In this document: piece after piece, positions 16,176 to 24,513 of the stretch
Layout of the letters: every line of letters begins with the position of its first letter
Numbering within the stretch: position 1 is the first letter of the stretch
Assembly: GCA_963662905.2 (NCBI GenBank)
Contig: CAXXFD010000003.1
Location: forward strand, 1,798,001-1,862,000
DNA from: G963662905 sp963662905
GTDB taxonomy: Bacteria > Bacteroidota > Bacteroidia > Bacteroidales > WRLA01
DNA: 64,000 nucleotides
Direction of reading: 5' to 3'
Notes under the pieces: generated by a model
Told to the model about the DNA's origin: nothing
The model's database searches: none
Seen by the model: the letters and a program-made list of their open reading frames with translations, nothing else
Made by a program: the position numbers and the translations under genes

Positions 16176-18509
16176 ATGATCCGATATTTATCCCAACTAC
16201 TGATTATTCTGCTGTCTTCCGCAGCCCTGGGACAAAACCTTAATACAGAAGGATTTGTAACCGATAAAACCAATGGAAACCCCATTCAGGGAGCAGAATT
16301 GATGATCGAAGGCTCTGAGCTGGGCTGCATCAGCGATATTAATGGTGAATTTGCCCTGAAAGCCAATGTGCGGTTCCCCATAAAAATAAGTGTTAGTCAT
16401 TTGGGCTACAGCAAATTTACCCTAAGCCTCACTTCCAATCCCACAGAAAAAATCCACATTGAGCTGACACCGGCAACCATTATGCTGGGACAGGCAGAAA
16501 TCCTGGACAGCAACTGTTTTCCTCAGTCCTTCAGCCGGAGAGAAAAGATGAATGCCCGCGAAATTCAACGCATCAGCAAAAATGATATTGGCGACATCCT
16601 CCGCACACTTCCCAATGTTGACGGCATTAGAAAAGGTGGCCAGGGCATTGATCCCGTTATCCGTGGGTTTAAGTTCAACCAACTGAACATCCAAGCCAAT
16701 AGCGGACAAAAAATCGAAGGTGGCTGCCCCAACCGAATGGATCCAACAGCCGCTCATTTTGATGTTGGCGACCTGGAACAAATAACCGTAATCAAAGGAC
16801 CTTTTAGCTTGAAATACGGGCCTTCCATAGGTGGGGTAGTAAATTTAATTACAAACAAAGCGCGGCCAATGCCCGAAAACAATTTCCTGCTCAATGCTTC
16901 CAAAAGCTGGCAATCGAATTGGGAAGGCAGCAAGGACCATCTGGATTTCTCTTTGGGCAACGAACATATTTTCATGACTGCTTCAGGGAATTACCAAAAG
17001 TACGGCGACTATAAAAGCGGCGATGGCCGGATTGTAGATGCTGCTCTAGAAAAATACAATGCAGCTGCTTCCGTTGGCGCACAAATCTCAAAAGGCCACA
17101 TCATCAGGGTTTCCTCAGATTATTCCTATGGACGGAATATCGACTTTGCAAGCCTGCCCATGGATGAACGCACAGACAATACCAAAATGTATGCAATGGA
17201 TTATGAAGGCCAGGGTTTTGGCGATCATTTCGGAGCAAGCAAATTCAAAATTTATTATTCTGATGTAGAGCATATTATGGACAACAAAAACCGCCCCTTC
17301 AGCGATACGGTTGTTGCTATATCAAGCATTGACGCCATCAATAAAGGGGGACGTTTTGAGCAAATTTTCCGCATGTTCAGCCAAAAATTTATTCTCGGTG
17401 CTGATTTGGAAATTATTGATAAAGATGGCGAACGTACCAAAACCAAAATCCTCGATCCCGGCCTACCAACCAAATACGAAACACTCTGGGCGAATGCTAA
17501 AACACAAAATGCGGGAATATTTGCCGGATGGGAAAATCAATTTGGGGCAATCAGTTTGCGCACTATGTTGCGTATTGATTTTAACAGCGCAGACAGCGAC
17601 CCCATGCTAGTGAAAAATATGAACGGAGGGATTATCTGGGAAAACGCCAACACCTCATCAGACTTTACCAACCTGAGTTTTTCGGTCGGGATGCGCTATC
17701 AGCTGAGCGAACATTTTAACACAGAGCTGAGCTTTGGCCGGGGCGTCCGCAGTCCGGATATGACCGAGCGTTTCATCACGCTTTTGCCCGTTGGCTATGA
17801 TAATTATGATTATCTCGGAAACCCGGAGCTCAAACCGGAATACAATTACGAAACCGACCTCAGTTTCAACTACAATCATCCCCAAACGGGGCAAATCAAC
17901 ATCAGCGCATTTTACAGTTATGTGGGCAATTATATTACCGGCATTATCCTGCCTCCTACGCAGATAAAACCACAAACCAAAGGCGTTTTGGGCGTAAAAC
18001 AGTTCTACAATGCCGATCATGCGTACCTCACAGGATTTGAAGCAAGCTACGCCACGCCACTAAGTTTTAAACCCGGGTTATTGTTCACTTTGGGACATAC
18101 CGTTGGCATCAACCCAAAAGCACACAGCTGGGTAAAAAACGAAGACGGAACCTATGAAGAAAAAGATATTATCAACGACCCACTGCCCGAAATTCCGCCC
18201 CTGAAAATAAAACTCGATATCAGCTGGCCTCTGCTTAACAATACATTGGAGCCTGTTTTCAGCATCCGGATGGCCGCAGAACAAACCCGTGTTTCCAAAG
18301 CTTATGAAGAAAGCCCTTCGGAAGGATATATCGTAACAGATTTCCGGATTAACTATACTTATAATGAGCATTTTAGCTTAAATGCCGGCATCAAAAACAT
18401 CCTGGACAAGAACTATTACGAGCACCTTAACCGAAAACTGATCGATGCCTCCGGGCCATTATACGAGCCGGGACGAATGTTTTTTATTAACCTCAATTTC
18501 AGCATATAA
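16176..18509 (+). CDS. TonB-dependent copper receptor (OprC/NosA-like)
   Basis: A 777-residue outer-membrane transporter: signal peptide cleaved after ALGQ, a CarboxypepD_reg-like domain (about 22-100), a TonB plug (about 120-230, GPFSLKYGPSIGGVVNLIT) and a barrel ending NLNFSI. The plug carries GGCPNRMDP with Cys184 and Met188 (CxxxM), and the barrel carries His366-x-Met368 in EHIMDN (HxM). These two motifs form the copper site of Pseudomonas OprC, so copper is the probable substrate. The gene abuts a lipoprotein gene with no gap and heads an operon with MbnP- and MbnH-like genes, both known copper-handling partners. Copper specificity is inferred from motif and context. Confidence 0.85.
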   Translation: MIRYLSQLLIILLSSAALGQNLNTEGFVTDKTNGNPIQGAELMIEGSELGCISDINGEFALKANVRFPIKISVSHLGYSKFTLSLTSNPTEKIHIELTPATIMLGQAEILDSNCFPQSFSRREKMNAREIQRISKNDIGDILRTLPNVDGIRKGGQGIDPVIRGFKFNQLNIQANSGQKIEGGCPNRMDPTAAHFDVGDLEQITVIKGPFSLKYGPSIGGVVNLITNKARPMPENNFLLNASKSWQSNWEGSKDHLDFSLGNEHIFMTASGNYQKYGDYKSGDGRIVDAALEKYNAAASVGAQISKGHIIRVSSDYSYGRNIDFASLPMDERTDNTKMYAMDYEGQGFGDHFGASKFKIYYSDVEHIMDNKNRPFSDTVVAISSIDAINKGGRFEQIFRMFSQKFILGADLEIIDKDGERTKTKILDPGLPTKYETLWANAKTQNAGIFAGWENQFGAISLRTMLRIDFNSADSDPMLVKNMNGGIIWENANTSSDFTNLSFSVGMRYQLSEHFNTELSFGRGVRSPDMTERFITLLPVGYDNYDYLGNPELKPEYNYETDLSFNYNHPQTGQINISAFYSYVGNYITGIILPPTQIKPQTKGVLGVKQFYNADHAYLTGFEASYATPLSFKPGLLFTLGHTVGINPKAHSWVKNEDGTYEEKDIINDPLPEIPPLKIKLDISWPLLNNTLEPVFSIRMAAEQTRVSKAYEESPSEGYIVTDFRINYTYNEHFSLNAGIKNILDKNYYEHLNRKLIDASGPLYEPGRMFFINLNFSI

Positions 18510-18881
18510 ATGAAAAAAATTATCATAATAAGCATTGGATTACTGATCATATTTCTAAGCTCATGCGATGACAATGCGCAACAAAATATTATTCAATACC
18601 GTGCCGACGGAGCCTCCGGTCAATACGAACTCAGCTGGCTGGATGCTGCCGGCGAAAAGAAAAGCGCAGTAATTGATCCAACAAGTGCCCGGGAAATCTG
18701 GTCTGTTTCTTTTGAAGCCGAAGAAGGACAAATTTACTTTTTGAGCGGACGATATTACAATCCCGAAAACAAACTTAATATCAGCGTACTTCTGAACGGC
18801 AAAAACCTTAAAACCGCCACTTCGGTTTACGACACCACACGATACATAATTGTTTCAGGAACTGTGCCTTATGAAGATTAA
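18510..18881 (+). CDS. Small lipoprotein of the copper operon, MmpS-like fold possible
   Basis: A 123-residue lipoprotein with lipidated Cys near residue 19 (IIFLSSC). The mature part is all beta: SGQYELSWLDAAG, WSVSFEAEEGQIYFLSGRYY, NISVLLNGKNLKT, RYIIVSGTVPYED. The pattern of a transport-associated sandwich with a LNGK hairpin resembles MmpS-like domains, but I cannot confirm this. The ATG directly follows the receptor stop, and the next gene starts 11 nt before its end. It therefore belongs to the copper operon. No Cys/Met/His cluster suggests direct metal binding by the mature part. Confidence 0.7.
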   Translation: MKKIIIISIGLLIIFLSSCDDNAQQNIIQYRADGASGQYELSWLDAAGEKKSAVIDPTSAREIWSVSFEAEEGQIYFLSGRYYNPENKLNISVLLNGKNLKTATSVYDTTRYIIVSGTVPYED

Positions 18882-19692
18882 ACATGTCATATTCCTGCTT
18901 TTCACCGCTTTCGTTTTTTTTGCCTGTTCAGATGATGGCAACGATAAACCCGATACAGAAAACACAGGCAAAATCGCGCTGCATTTTATCCATCAGGTAG
19001 ATGGGAAGCCGCTCATCACAGATAGCATGATGTACACCAATGCTGCCGAAAACCATTATCTGATTACAGAAGTGCAATATTTTATCTCCGATTTGAAACT
19101 GCAGCGGAGCGGTGCTGAAGATGTTTTGATTGATGACTGGCAGGACATCTGGTATGTGGACAACGATATCCCTTCCACGCAGATTTGGAATATTTCTGAT
19201 AAAATTCCGGTTGGAAACTATGATTCCATCAGTTTTACTTTTGGGATATCCGAAGAGAAAAATCAAAGCCTGATGTTCATCAACCCACCGGAACGCGATA
19301 TGTTCTGGCCCGAATTCCTGGGCGGCGGCTACCACTACCTCAAGCTCAACGGAAAATGGCAAAAGGACGGAATGAACAAAAACCGCCCTTTTGAATTTCA
19401 TCTCGGCATCGGCCAGATCTACAAAAACGATTCGGCCTATGTGCCCGATATCATCGGCTTTGTGCAGAATCATTTCCGTGTAAAGCTGCCAATAACTGAC
19501 TTAACCATCAAACCAGATCAAACTTCACAGATAAATCTGGTGATGGAAATTCAGAACTGGTTTCAAAACCCGTTTATTTATGATCATGCTGATTATGCTC
19601 AAAACACCATGCAATCGCAGGAAGCCATGCACAAAGGCTGCATGAATGGCCAAAAAGATGTTTTCCGTATAGAAAAAAGACAGGAGGAATGA
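18871..19692 (+). CDS. MbnP-like copper-binding lipoprotein
   Basis: A 273-residue protein if begun at ATG 18871, which gives a clean lipoprotein leader (MKIKHVIFLLFTAFVFFAC). An earlier in-frame ATG at 18850 only adds a poor extension. The pattern fits the MbnP family: KIALHFIHQVDGKPL, an ENHYLITEVQYFISDLKL strand pair, SISFTFGISEEKNQ, DMFWPEFLGGGYHYLKLNGKW and FEFHLG. In methanotrophs MbnP binds copper after a Trp is oxidised to kynurenine by its partner MbnH, whose homologue is encoded next. Several Trp residues (MFWPE, WYVD, NWFQN) are candidates. A His/Met-rich C-terminal stretch (HADYAQNTMQSQEAMHKGCM) may also hold metal. Confidence 0.82.
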   Translation: MKIKHVIFLLFTAFVFFACSDDGNDKPDTENTGKIALHFIHQVDGKPLITDSMMYTNAAENHYLITEVQYFISDLKLQRSGAEDVLIDDWQDIWYVDNDIPSTQIWNISDKIPVGNYDSISFTFGISEEKNQSLMFINPPERDMFWPEFLGGGYHYLKLNGKWQKDGMNKNRPFEFHLGIGQIYKNDSAYVPDIIGFVQNHFRVKLPITDLTIKPDQTSQINLVMEIQNWFQNPFIYDHADYAQNTMQSQEAMHKGCMNGQKDVFRIEKRQEE

Positions 19693-20858
19693 AAAAACTC
19701 ATTGAAATATCATTTGTTTTTTTCGCAGCACTCTGTTTTTCAGCCTGTTCTTCCGGTGATGATGAACCCATACCGCAAGCCGAATACAAACCTACGCCTT
19801 ACCAGCTCGAAATTCCCTATGGCTTTCCCGACCAACTGAACATCCCGGAAGACAATCCGCTGACTTATGAAGGCATAGAACTCGGGCGCTACCTTTTCTA
19901 TGACGGCAGATTGTCAGGCCGCAGCCATCCTGATTCGTTCATGAGCTGCGGAACATGCCATTTGCAAAAAAACAGTTTTGAATGCGGCATTGACCATCCT
20001 CAGTTTCACGGACATCCGCATGGCCTGAGCGGTCAAAAAACACCGCATGTAATGTTGCCTTTGATCAATCTGGTATGGAACCAAAGCGGATATGGCTGGA
20101 ACGGGATCGTCAGTGAAAGCGGCCCGAATCCCGAAATGAAAAACCTGGAAGATTTTGTTTGGATGTCGGTTATGGCACCACATGAAATTGCCGGCGATAC
20201 AAACCGGACCGTTGATCAGATCGCTTCAATTCCCGGCTATGCAGAACTTTTCAAAAAAGCTTTTGGCGGTGAAAATATAACGATGGACCGGATCAGTAAA
20301 GCTATTGCACAGTTTATCCGCACATTGGTTTCATCCAACAGCAAATTCGACCGCTATCTCCGGGGAGAGGAAATGCTCACTGAATCCGAATTAAATGGCT
20401 TTATCCTATTCACAACCGAGGAAGGTGCCGATTGTTTTCATTGCCACGGCGGATACGGAAATCCTCTTTTTACGACCAATCTTTTCTACAATAACGGAAA
20501 AGACAGTATCTTCACAGGAGCTTTTGCTGATCCCCGCGACCGTTATCATATTACCGGCGACCCGATGGATTTGGGAGCTTATAAGGCCACAACGCTCCGG
20601 AATATCCGTTTCCAGGCTCCATATATGCACGATGGCCGTTTCAAAACCCTTGATGACGTTATTAACTTTTATAATGAAGGTTTGCTGTGGTCTCCCTACA
20701 TTAACCCCTTGATGCACCATATTGCCGATGGCGGAACGCGCCTCAACAAACAGGAAATTAATGACTTGAAAAATTTCCTGATCAGTCTGGAAGATACTGC
20801 TTTCCTGAATAATCCCGCTTATAGCAAGCCCAAATCCTTTCCCAACGAACAAAATTAA
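19689..20858 (+). CDS. Di-haem cytochrome c peroxidase-like protein, MbnH/MauG type
   Basis: A 389-residue lipoprotein (lipidated Cys20) with two covalent haem sites: Cys87-x-x-Cys90-His91 and Cys249-x-x-Cys252-His253. Further family motifs are ELGRYLFYDGRLS before haem 1 and APYMHDGRFKTLDDVINFYNEG near the C-terminus. Bacterial CcpA and MauG/MbnH proteins share this layout. The tight link to the MbnP-like gene (ATGA overlap at 19689-19692) points to MbnH, which oxidises a Trp of MbnP to kynurenine, rather than to peroxide detoxification. The protein needs cytochrome c maturation outside the cytoplasmic membrane. Whether the second haem has MauG-type Tyr ligation cannot be read with certainty. 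Confidence 0.88.
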   Translation: MKKLIEISFVFFAALCFSACSSGDDEPIPQAEYKPTPYQLEIPYGFPDQLNIPEDNPLTYEGIELGRYLFYDGRLSGRSHPDSFMSCGTCHLQKNSFECGIDHPQFHGHPHGLSGQKTPHVMLPLINLVWNQSGYGWNGIVSESGPNPEMKNLEDFVWMSVMAPHEIAGDTNRTVDQIASIPGYAELFKKAFGGENITMDRISKAIAQFIRTLVSSNSKFDRYLRGEEMLTESELNGFILFTTEEGADCFHCHGGYGNPLFTTNLFYNNGKDSIFTGAFADPRDRYHITGDPMDLGAYKATTLRNIRFQAPYMHDGRFKTLDDVINFYNEGLLWSPYINPLMHHIADGGTRLNKQEINDLKNFLISLEDTAFLNNPAYSKPKSFPNEQN

Positions 20859-20886
20859 TACGCCTAAAGTAAATTTTTTGTTTATA

Positions 20887-20930
20887 TTTACAGTCCGTAT
20901 GTTTTCTGATACTTTTCAATAGACTGTAAA
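20887..20930 (+). promoter_or_regulatory. Perfect 9-bp inverted repeat ending at the PorP/SprF start codon
   Basis: TTTACAGTC (20887-20895) pairs with GACTGTAAA (20922-20930). The last base is the A of the ATG at 20930. A smaller stem, GTAT/ATAC (20897-20900 with 20909-20912), nests inside. In mRNA the start codon would sit at the base of a hairpin, which suggests control of translation initiation. An operator is the alternative. Confidence 0.4.
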
Positions 20931-21973
20931 TGCGCTACACCAAAGAAATAAGTTCCTTTGTCTTTCTGGCAGTTTCTGTCCTTATTTCGCATGCACAGCA
21001 TTTACCGGGCAATAAATACAACGAAGGCTTTCTGTTAAACCCGGCCTATTGCGGACTCACAGGAGAATGCAGTTTGCGCGCAGGATTCTATTACAGCAAT
21101 CAATGGGAAGGAAACTTCGTAAGCAGCAATTTTCAGGCGGACATACGTTTGCGCCCAACAAATTCAAAAGGCTCTTCATTTGGAATTGGGCTTAGTGCAG
21201 GAAACCAAAAAAGCCCGAATGACCTGATAAACAAAAATATTGCCGGCATTAGCTTTGCCTATCACAAGCAAATAAACCAGCTGTTGGTACATCTCGGAAC
21301 ATCTGTCCTTTGGCAGCAAAAAAAACTGAACACCAACGATTTTCAATTTGCTTCACAATGGAGCAAAGGACATTTCGACCCTTCTGCCCCATCAGGAGAA
21401 AGCGGCATTTCGGAAACAGCAAGTTCTGTTGCGCTCAACACAGGCGTTATTGCAGAGCTGATCATTCCTGATTTTCCGATCAAAAATTTACGTGCAGGCA
21501 TTTCCGGGCATTATCTCAACCAACCGTATGAAAGCTTTACCGAATCATCCTACCATTACGCCATTGCAACGCTCCTGCACTTTGATTGCGAAATATATAT
21601 CGCGCCGGTTTTAAGCCTGATCCCATACTATATGTCTTATGCAGGTCAAGCCGAAAGCTTAATAATTTACGGCGGCGGGCTGCATATGGACATCATCAAA
21701 AACGACAATCATTTCCGCTTAATTGCAGGGGCTGCCATGCAAAGCAAACCCTATAAAGCCATTCGCATGAATACCGGTATCGGCTTTAAAAATTTTGAGG
21801 TCAACGGCTGGTACAGCCTTTATAGCGAAGGGATAATCCCCGATTATATGAACTACGGAATTGCCGGGTTTTCTGTAACTTACAATGGATTATGTTCCAC
21901 CGGCAAAAACAAAAAATCATGCCTGACACCCGATGCAGATTATTATAAAAGGAATCGCAAATGGAAAAGATAA
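20930..21973 (+). CDS. PorP/SprF family type IX secretion membrane protein
   Basis: A 347-residue outer-membrane protein: signal peptide cleaved after ISHAQ, then the family start YNEGFLLNPAYCG (usually NPAYAG) and a barrel with repeated aromatic strands. SprF-type proteins help a specific T9SS cargo with a type B C-terminal domain to reach or attach to the surface, and they are often encoded directly beside it. Here the cargo gene begins inside the last 13 nt of this gene. A Cys replaces the usual Ala in NPAYxG, and another Cys lies nearby (GECSL). The C-terminal tail is basic (KRNRKWKR). Confidence 0.9.
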   Translation: MRYTKEISSFVFLAVSVLISHAQHLPGNKYNEGFLLNPAYCGLTGECSLRAGFYYSNQWEGNFVSSNFQADIRLRPTNSKGSSFGIGLSAGNQKSPNDLINKNIAGISFAYHKQINQLLVHLGTSVLWQQKKLNTNDFQFASQWSKGHFDPSAPSGESGISETASSVALNTGVIAELIIPDFPIKNLRAGISGHYLNQPYESFTESSYHYAIATLLHFDCEIYIAPVLSLIPYYMSYAGQAESLIIYGGGLHMDIIKNDNHFRLIAGAAMQSKPYKAIRMNTGIGFKNFEVNGWYSLYSEGIIPDYMNYGIAGFSVTYNGLCSTGKNKKSCLTPDADYYKRNRKWKR

Positions 21974-24468
21974 AAACACTCATCATATTATTTTTTGTTT
22001 TGCCTTATGCGATATGCGCCCAGGATCCAGTAATTGACACATTGGATATCAATGATTTTGAAGCGCGCGGAGGAAGTGAAGCTGAATGGATTTTACATGG
22101 CGACACAACCGTCAGCCAGGAATGGGAAAACCACCCACCCTCCTTTTATGTATATCCTTTCGATCAAATTGACGCTGAATTCAGTTGCAGGATCCGAATC
22201 GATTCCGAACGCGATTTTGATTATGCAGGCCTGGTATTTGGCTATCAAAGTCCGGAAAGCACTAATGATTCACTATACAGAACCTACCTTTTTAACTGGA
22301 AAGGCAAAACAGGCTATTTTCATGGATATTATGGCTATCAGGGATATACTATCAGCCAAATCAAGGCCCAACTTTCTGAAGAAGAATGCTGGCGCTATTT
22401 CTATGGAAATACGGAAGCGGCAGACACATTAAAAATCCTGCACACAAAATACCTTTCCAGTGCGCGCTGGCGACCTCATCGCGATTACATTTTAAAGATC
22501 AGGTACCTCAAAGACAGCCTGGCAATATTTATCGATGAAAAAGAAGTTTTTAGTACTGCCGGCTACTTTGATGCAGGCATCTTTGGTTTTTACACTTTTT
22601 CGCAGCCCCATGTCCAGTTTAGTTACCCCAACATCAAGCATGAAGCAATCATCAGAACAAACCAAACCACATCCTGCGTAGGCGATGAAATATTTTATTC
22701 CGTAAATCCTATGGGGTACACGGTCGAAAATCCTTTTTTCACAAAATACACATGGATCATCAACAAAAAAGATACGCTTTATGGAGACGGAGGTTCATTA
22801 ATAGCAGAAGAAAGCGGACCCATTAATATCAAGCTTATTGCCCAAAGCATAAATAACAGGATATACGAAGACTCTACGGTGCTCAATATCCTTGAAAAAC
22901 CCATTGTTGATCTGGGCACAGATACTGCTTTTACCGAAGGCGACAGTATGATTTTGAAAGCTCCTACCGGCAATTTTACCTATTTATGGTCCAATGGCAG
23001 CACCGATAGCTCGATCACTGTATTTCACCCCGGATATTACTGGGTATCTGTTGATAATGGCGGTTGCATTGTTTCGGATACCATTCATATTTTCATGGAT
23101 ATGATTTGCAACGATACGCTTCTTTCGTATAATTTTATGCCTGCCGGCAGTGCCGATGCCCATTGGAACCTGACCGGAAACTTCAAAATTGAGCAAACAA
23201 CGGTCTCCGCTTACCCGGCTTTCTTTCTTTATCCCGAAAAAATGATTGATGTCGATTACAGCTGTACACTTGAGGCTATTAACCCGGACAGCATGAATTT
23301 TATGGGATTGGTCTTTGGTTTGCAGGCACCCCTGACCACCTCAGATTCAACTTTTGATTTTTACCTCTTTGACTGGAAAGGCAATACAAGTAGCTTAAAT
23401 TCCTACACAGGATTAGGAGGCTATACGCTCAGCAGGGTCAAAGGCAAATTCAGCCATGAAGAAATCCGGAAATATTTCTTTGGCCACGATGAACGTCCGG
23501 GGAAATTCAACATCCTGCTAAGCAATCATGATCCCGAAGCATTCTGGCAGCGAAACAAAAAATACAAAATCCAAATCCGTTATCACCATAATATAATTCA
23601 GCTCTTCCTTGATGATGATATAATTTACGAAGAAAAGGGATGCTATCAACCGGCTTATTTTGGGCTCTACAGCTTTTATCAGGACAATATACTTTTCGAA
23701 AACCCCATCGCTGAAAACAATATCAGCATTTACCTGAACAACACGAAAATCTGCCTGGGCGACACGCTTAGCTTTTCAAGCCAGGATCCTAATTGCCCGG
23801 TCACCAATCCATGGATCACTGATTATGAGTGGATTATGGATGAACAAACGGATACGGTTTTCGAACCTTCCGGCAAAATTCAGATCACTGAGACAGGCAA
23901 CCACAGCATCAAACTTTGGACAAAAACGAAAAACCTATGCGAAATTTTGAGCAGCAGAAGCTTTCAGGGCATCCTGATCCCGGATATCAATCTTGGCCCT
24001 GACACTAGCATCTACGCTACCGATACCCTTACACTTTATGCCGGCCCTGAAAACTACAACTACACCTGGTCAAATGGAAGCAAAAAACGGGAACTGAAAA
24101 TTATTGATAAAGGAGGAACCTATTGGCTGCGCGCCAACAATTACGGCTGCACCAGCTATGATACTATTCAGGTAAGTATTATCCAGGTGGGCAATTTTGG
24201 CCTGCCCAATGCCTTCACGCCAAACAAGGACGGCATTAACGATGAACTGGCGTTGCTGGGAGAGCTGCAGCATCTGGCTTCCTTCAGCCTTCAGGTTTTT
24301 GACCAAAGCGGCACGGTATTATACGCCTCTACCAATCCTTACGATAGCTGGGATGGAAAATACGACGGAAAAACAGTAGAATCCGGCGTGTATTTCTTTC
24401 AACTTCAGTATCTCACCAAAGACCTGCAAAGCTTTAGCCGCAAGGGAAAACTCAGGGTACTGCCATAA
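21961..24468 (+). CDS. T9SS type B secreted protein with duplicated lectin-like domains
   Basis: An 835-residue secreted protein with a signal peptide (cleaved after AICAQ). It contains an internal duplication: residues about 20-300 and about 375-645 each hold a jelly-roll with DYAGLVFGYQSP / NFMGLVFGLQAP, LFNWKGKTG / LFDWKGNTS and a late GIFGFYTFSQ / AYFGLYSFYQ strand, then a PKD-like segment. The FVFGYQ...W pattern is reminiscent of the thrombospondin C-terminal lectin-like domain. Residues about 745-835 are the gliding-motility (CHU_C) sorting domain, with LPNAFTPNKDGINDEL and SGVYFFQLQY. It overlaps the PorP/SprF gene by 13 nt, so the two are probably cargo and dedicated outer-membrane partner. 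Ligand unknown. Confidence 0.87.
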   Translation: MEKIKTLIILFFVLPYAICAQDPVIDTLDINDFEARGGSEAEWILHGDTTVSQEWENHPPSFYVYPFDQIDAEFSCRIRIDSERDFDYAGLVFGYQSPESTNDSLYRTYLFNWKGKTGYFHGYYGYQGYTISQIKAQLSEEECWRYFYGNTEAADTLKILHTKYLSSARWRPHRDYILKIRYLKDSLAIFIDEKEVFSTAGYFDAGIFGFYTFSQPHVQFSYPNIKHEAIIRTNQTTSCVGDEIFYSVNPMGYTVENPFFTKYTWIINKKDTLYGDGGSLIAEESGPINIKLIAQSINNRIYEDSTVLNILEKPIVDLGTDTAFTEGDSMILKAPTGNFTYLWSNGSTDSSITVFHPGYYWVSVDNGGCIVSDTIHIFMDMICNDTLLSYNFMPAGSADAHWNLTGNFKIEQTTVSAYPAFFLYPEKMIDVDYSCTLEAINPDSMNFMGLVFGLQAPLTTSDSTFDFYLFDWKGNTSSLNSYTGLGGYTLSRVKGKFSHEEIRKYFFGHDERPGKFNILLSNHDPEAFWQRNKKYKIQIRYHHNIIQLFLDDDIIYEEKGCYQPAYFGLYSFYQDNILFENPIAENNISIYLNNTKICLGDTLSFSSQDPNCPVTNPWITDYEWIMDEQTDTVFEPSGKIQITETGNHSIKLWTKTKNLCEILSSRSFQGILIPDINLGPDTSIYATDTLTLYAGPENYNYTWSNGSKKRELKIIDKGGTYWLRANNYGCTSYDTIQVSIIQVGNFGLPNAFTPNKDGINDELALLGELQHLASFSLQVFDQSGTVLYASTNPYDSWDGKYDGKTVESGVYFFQLQYLTKDLQSFSRKGKLRVLP

Positions 24469-24469
24469 A

Positions 24470-24494
24470 AAAAGCACCCACTAGGAGTGCTTTT
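24470..24494. terminator. Bidirectional intrinsic terminator
   Basis: AAAAGCAC (24470-24477) pairs with GTGCTTTT (24487-24494) around a 9-nt loop, between two convergent genes. A-rich sequence on one side and T-rich on the other let it serve both strands. Confidence 0.8.
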
Positions 24495-24513
24495 ATAAAA
24501 TGTGATGTCCTTT

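Noticed and set aside
19682..19687. AGGAGG as a Shine-Dalgarno site for the di-haem protein
   Set aside because: It lies only 1 nt before the ATG, too close to work, and encodes the last residues of the upstream gene. Such sites are otherwise absent in the window.
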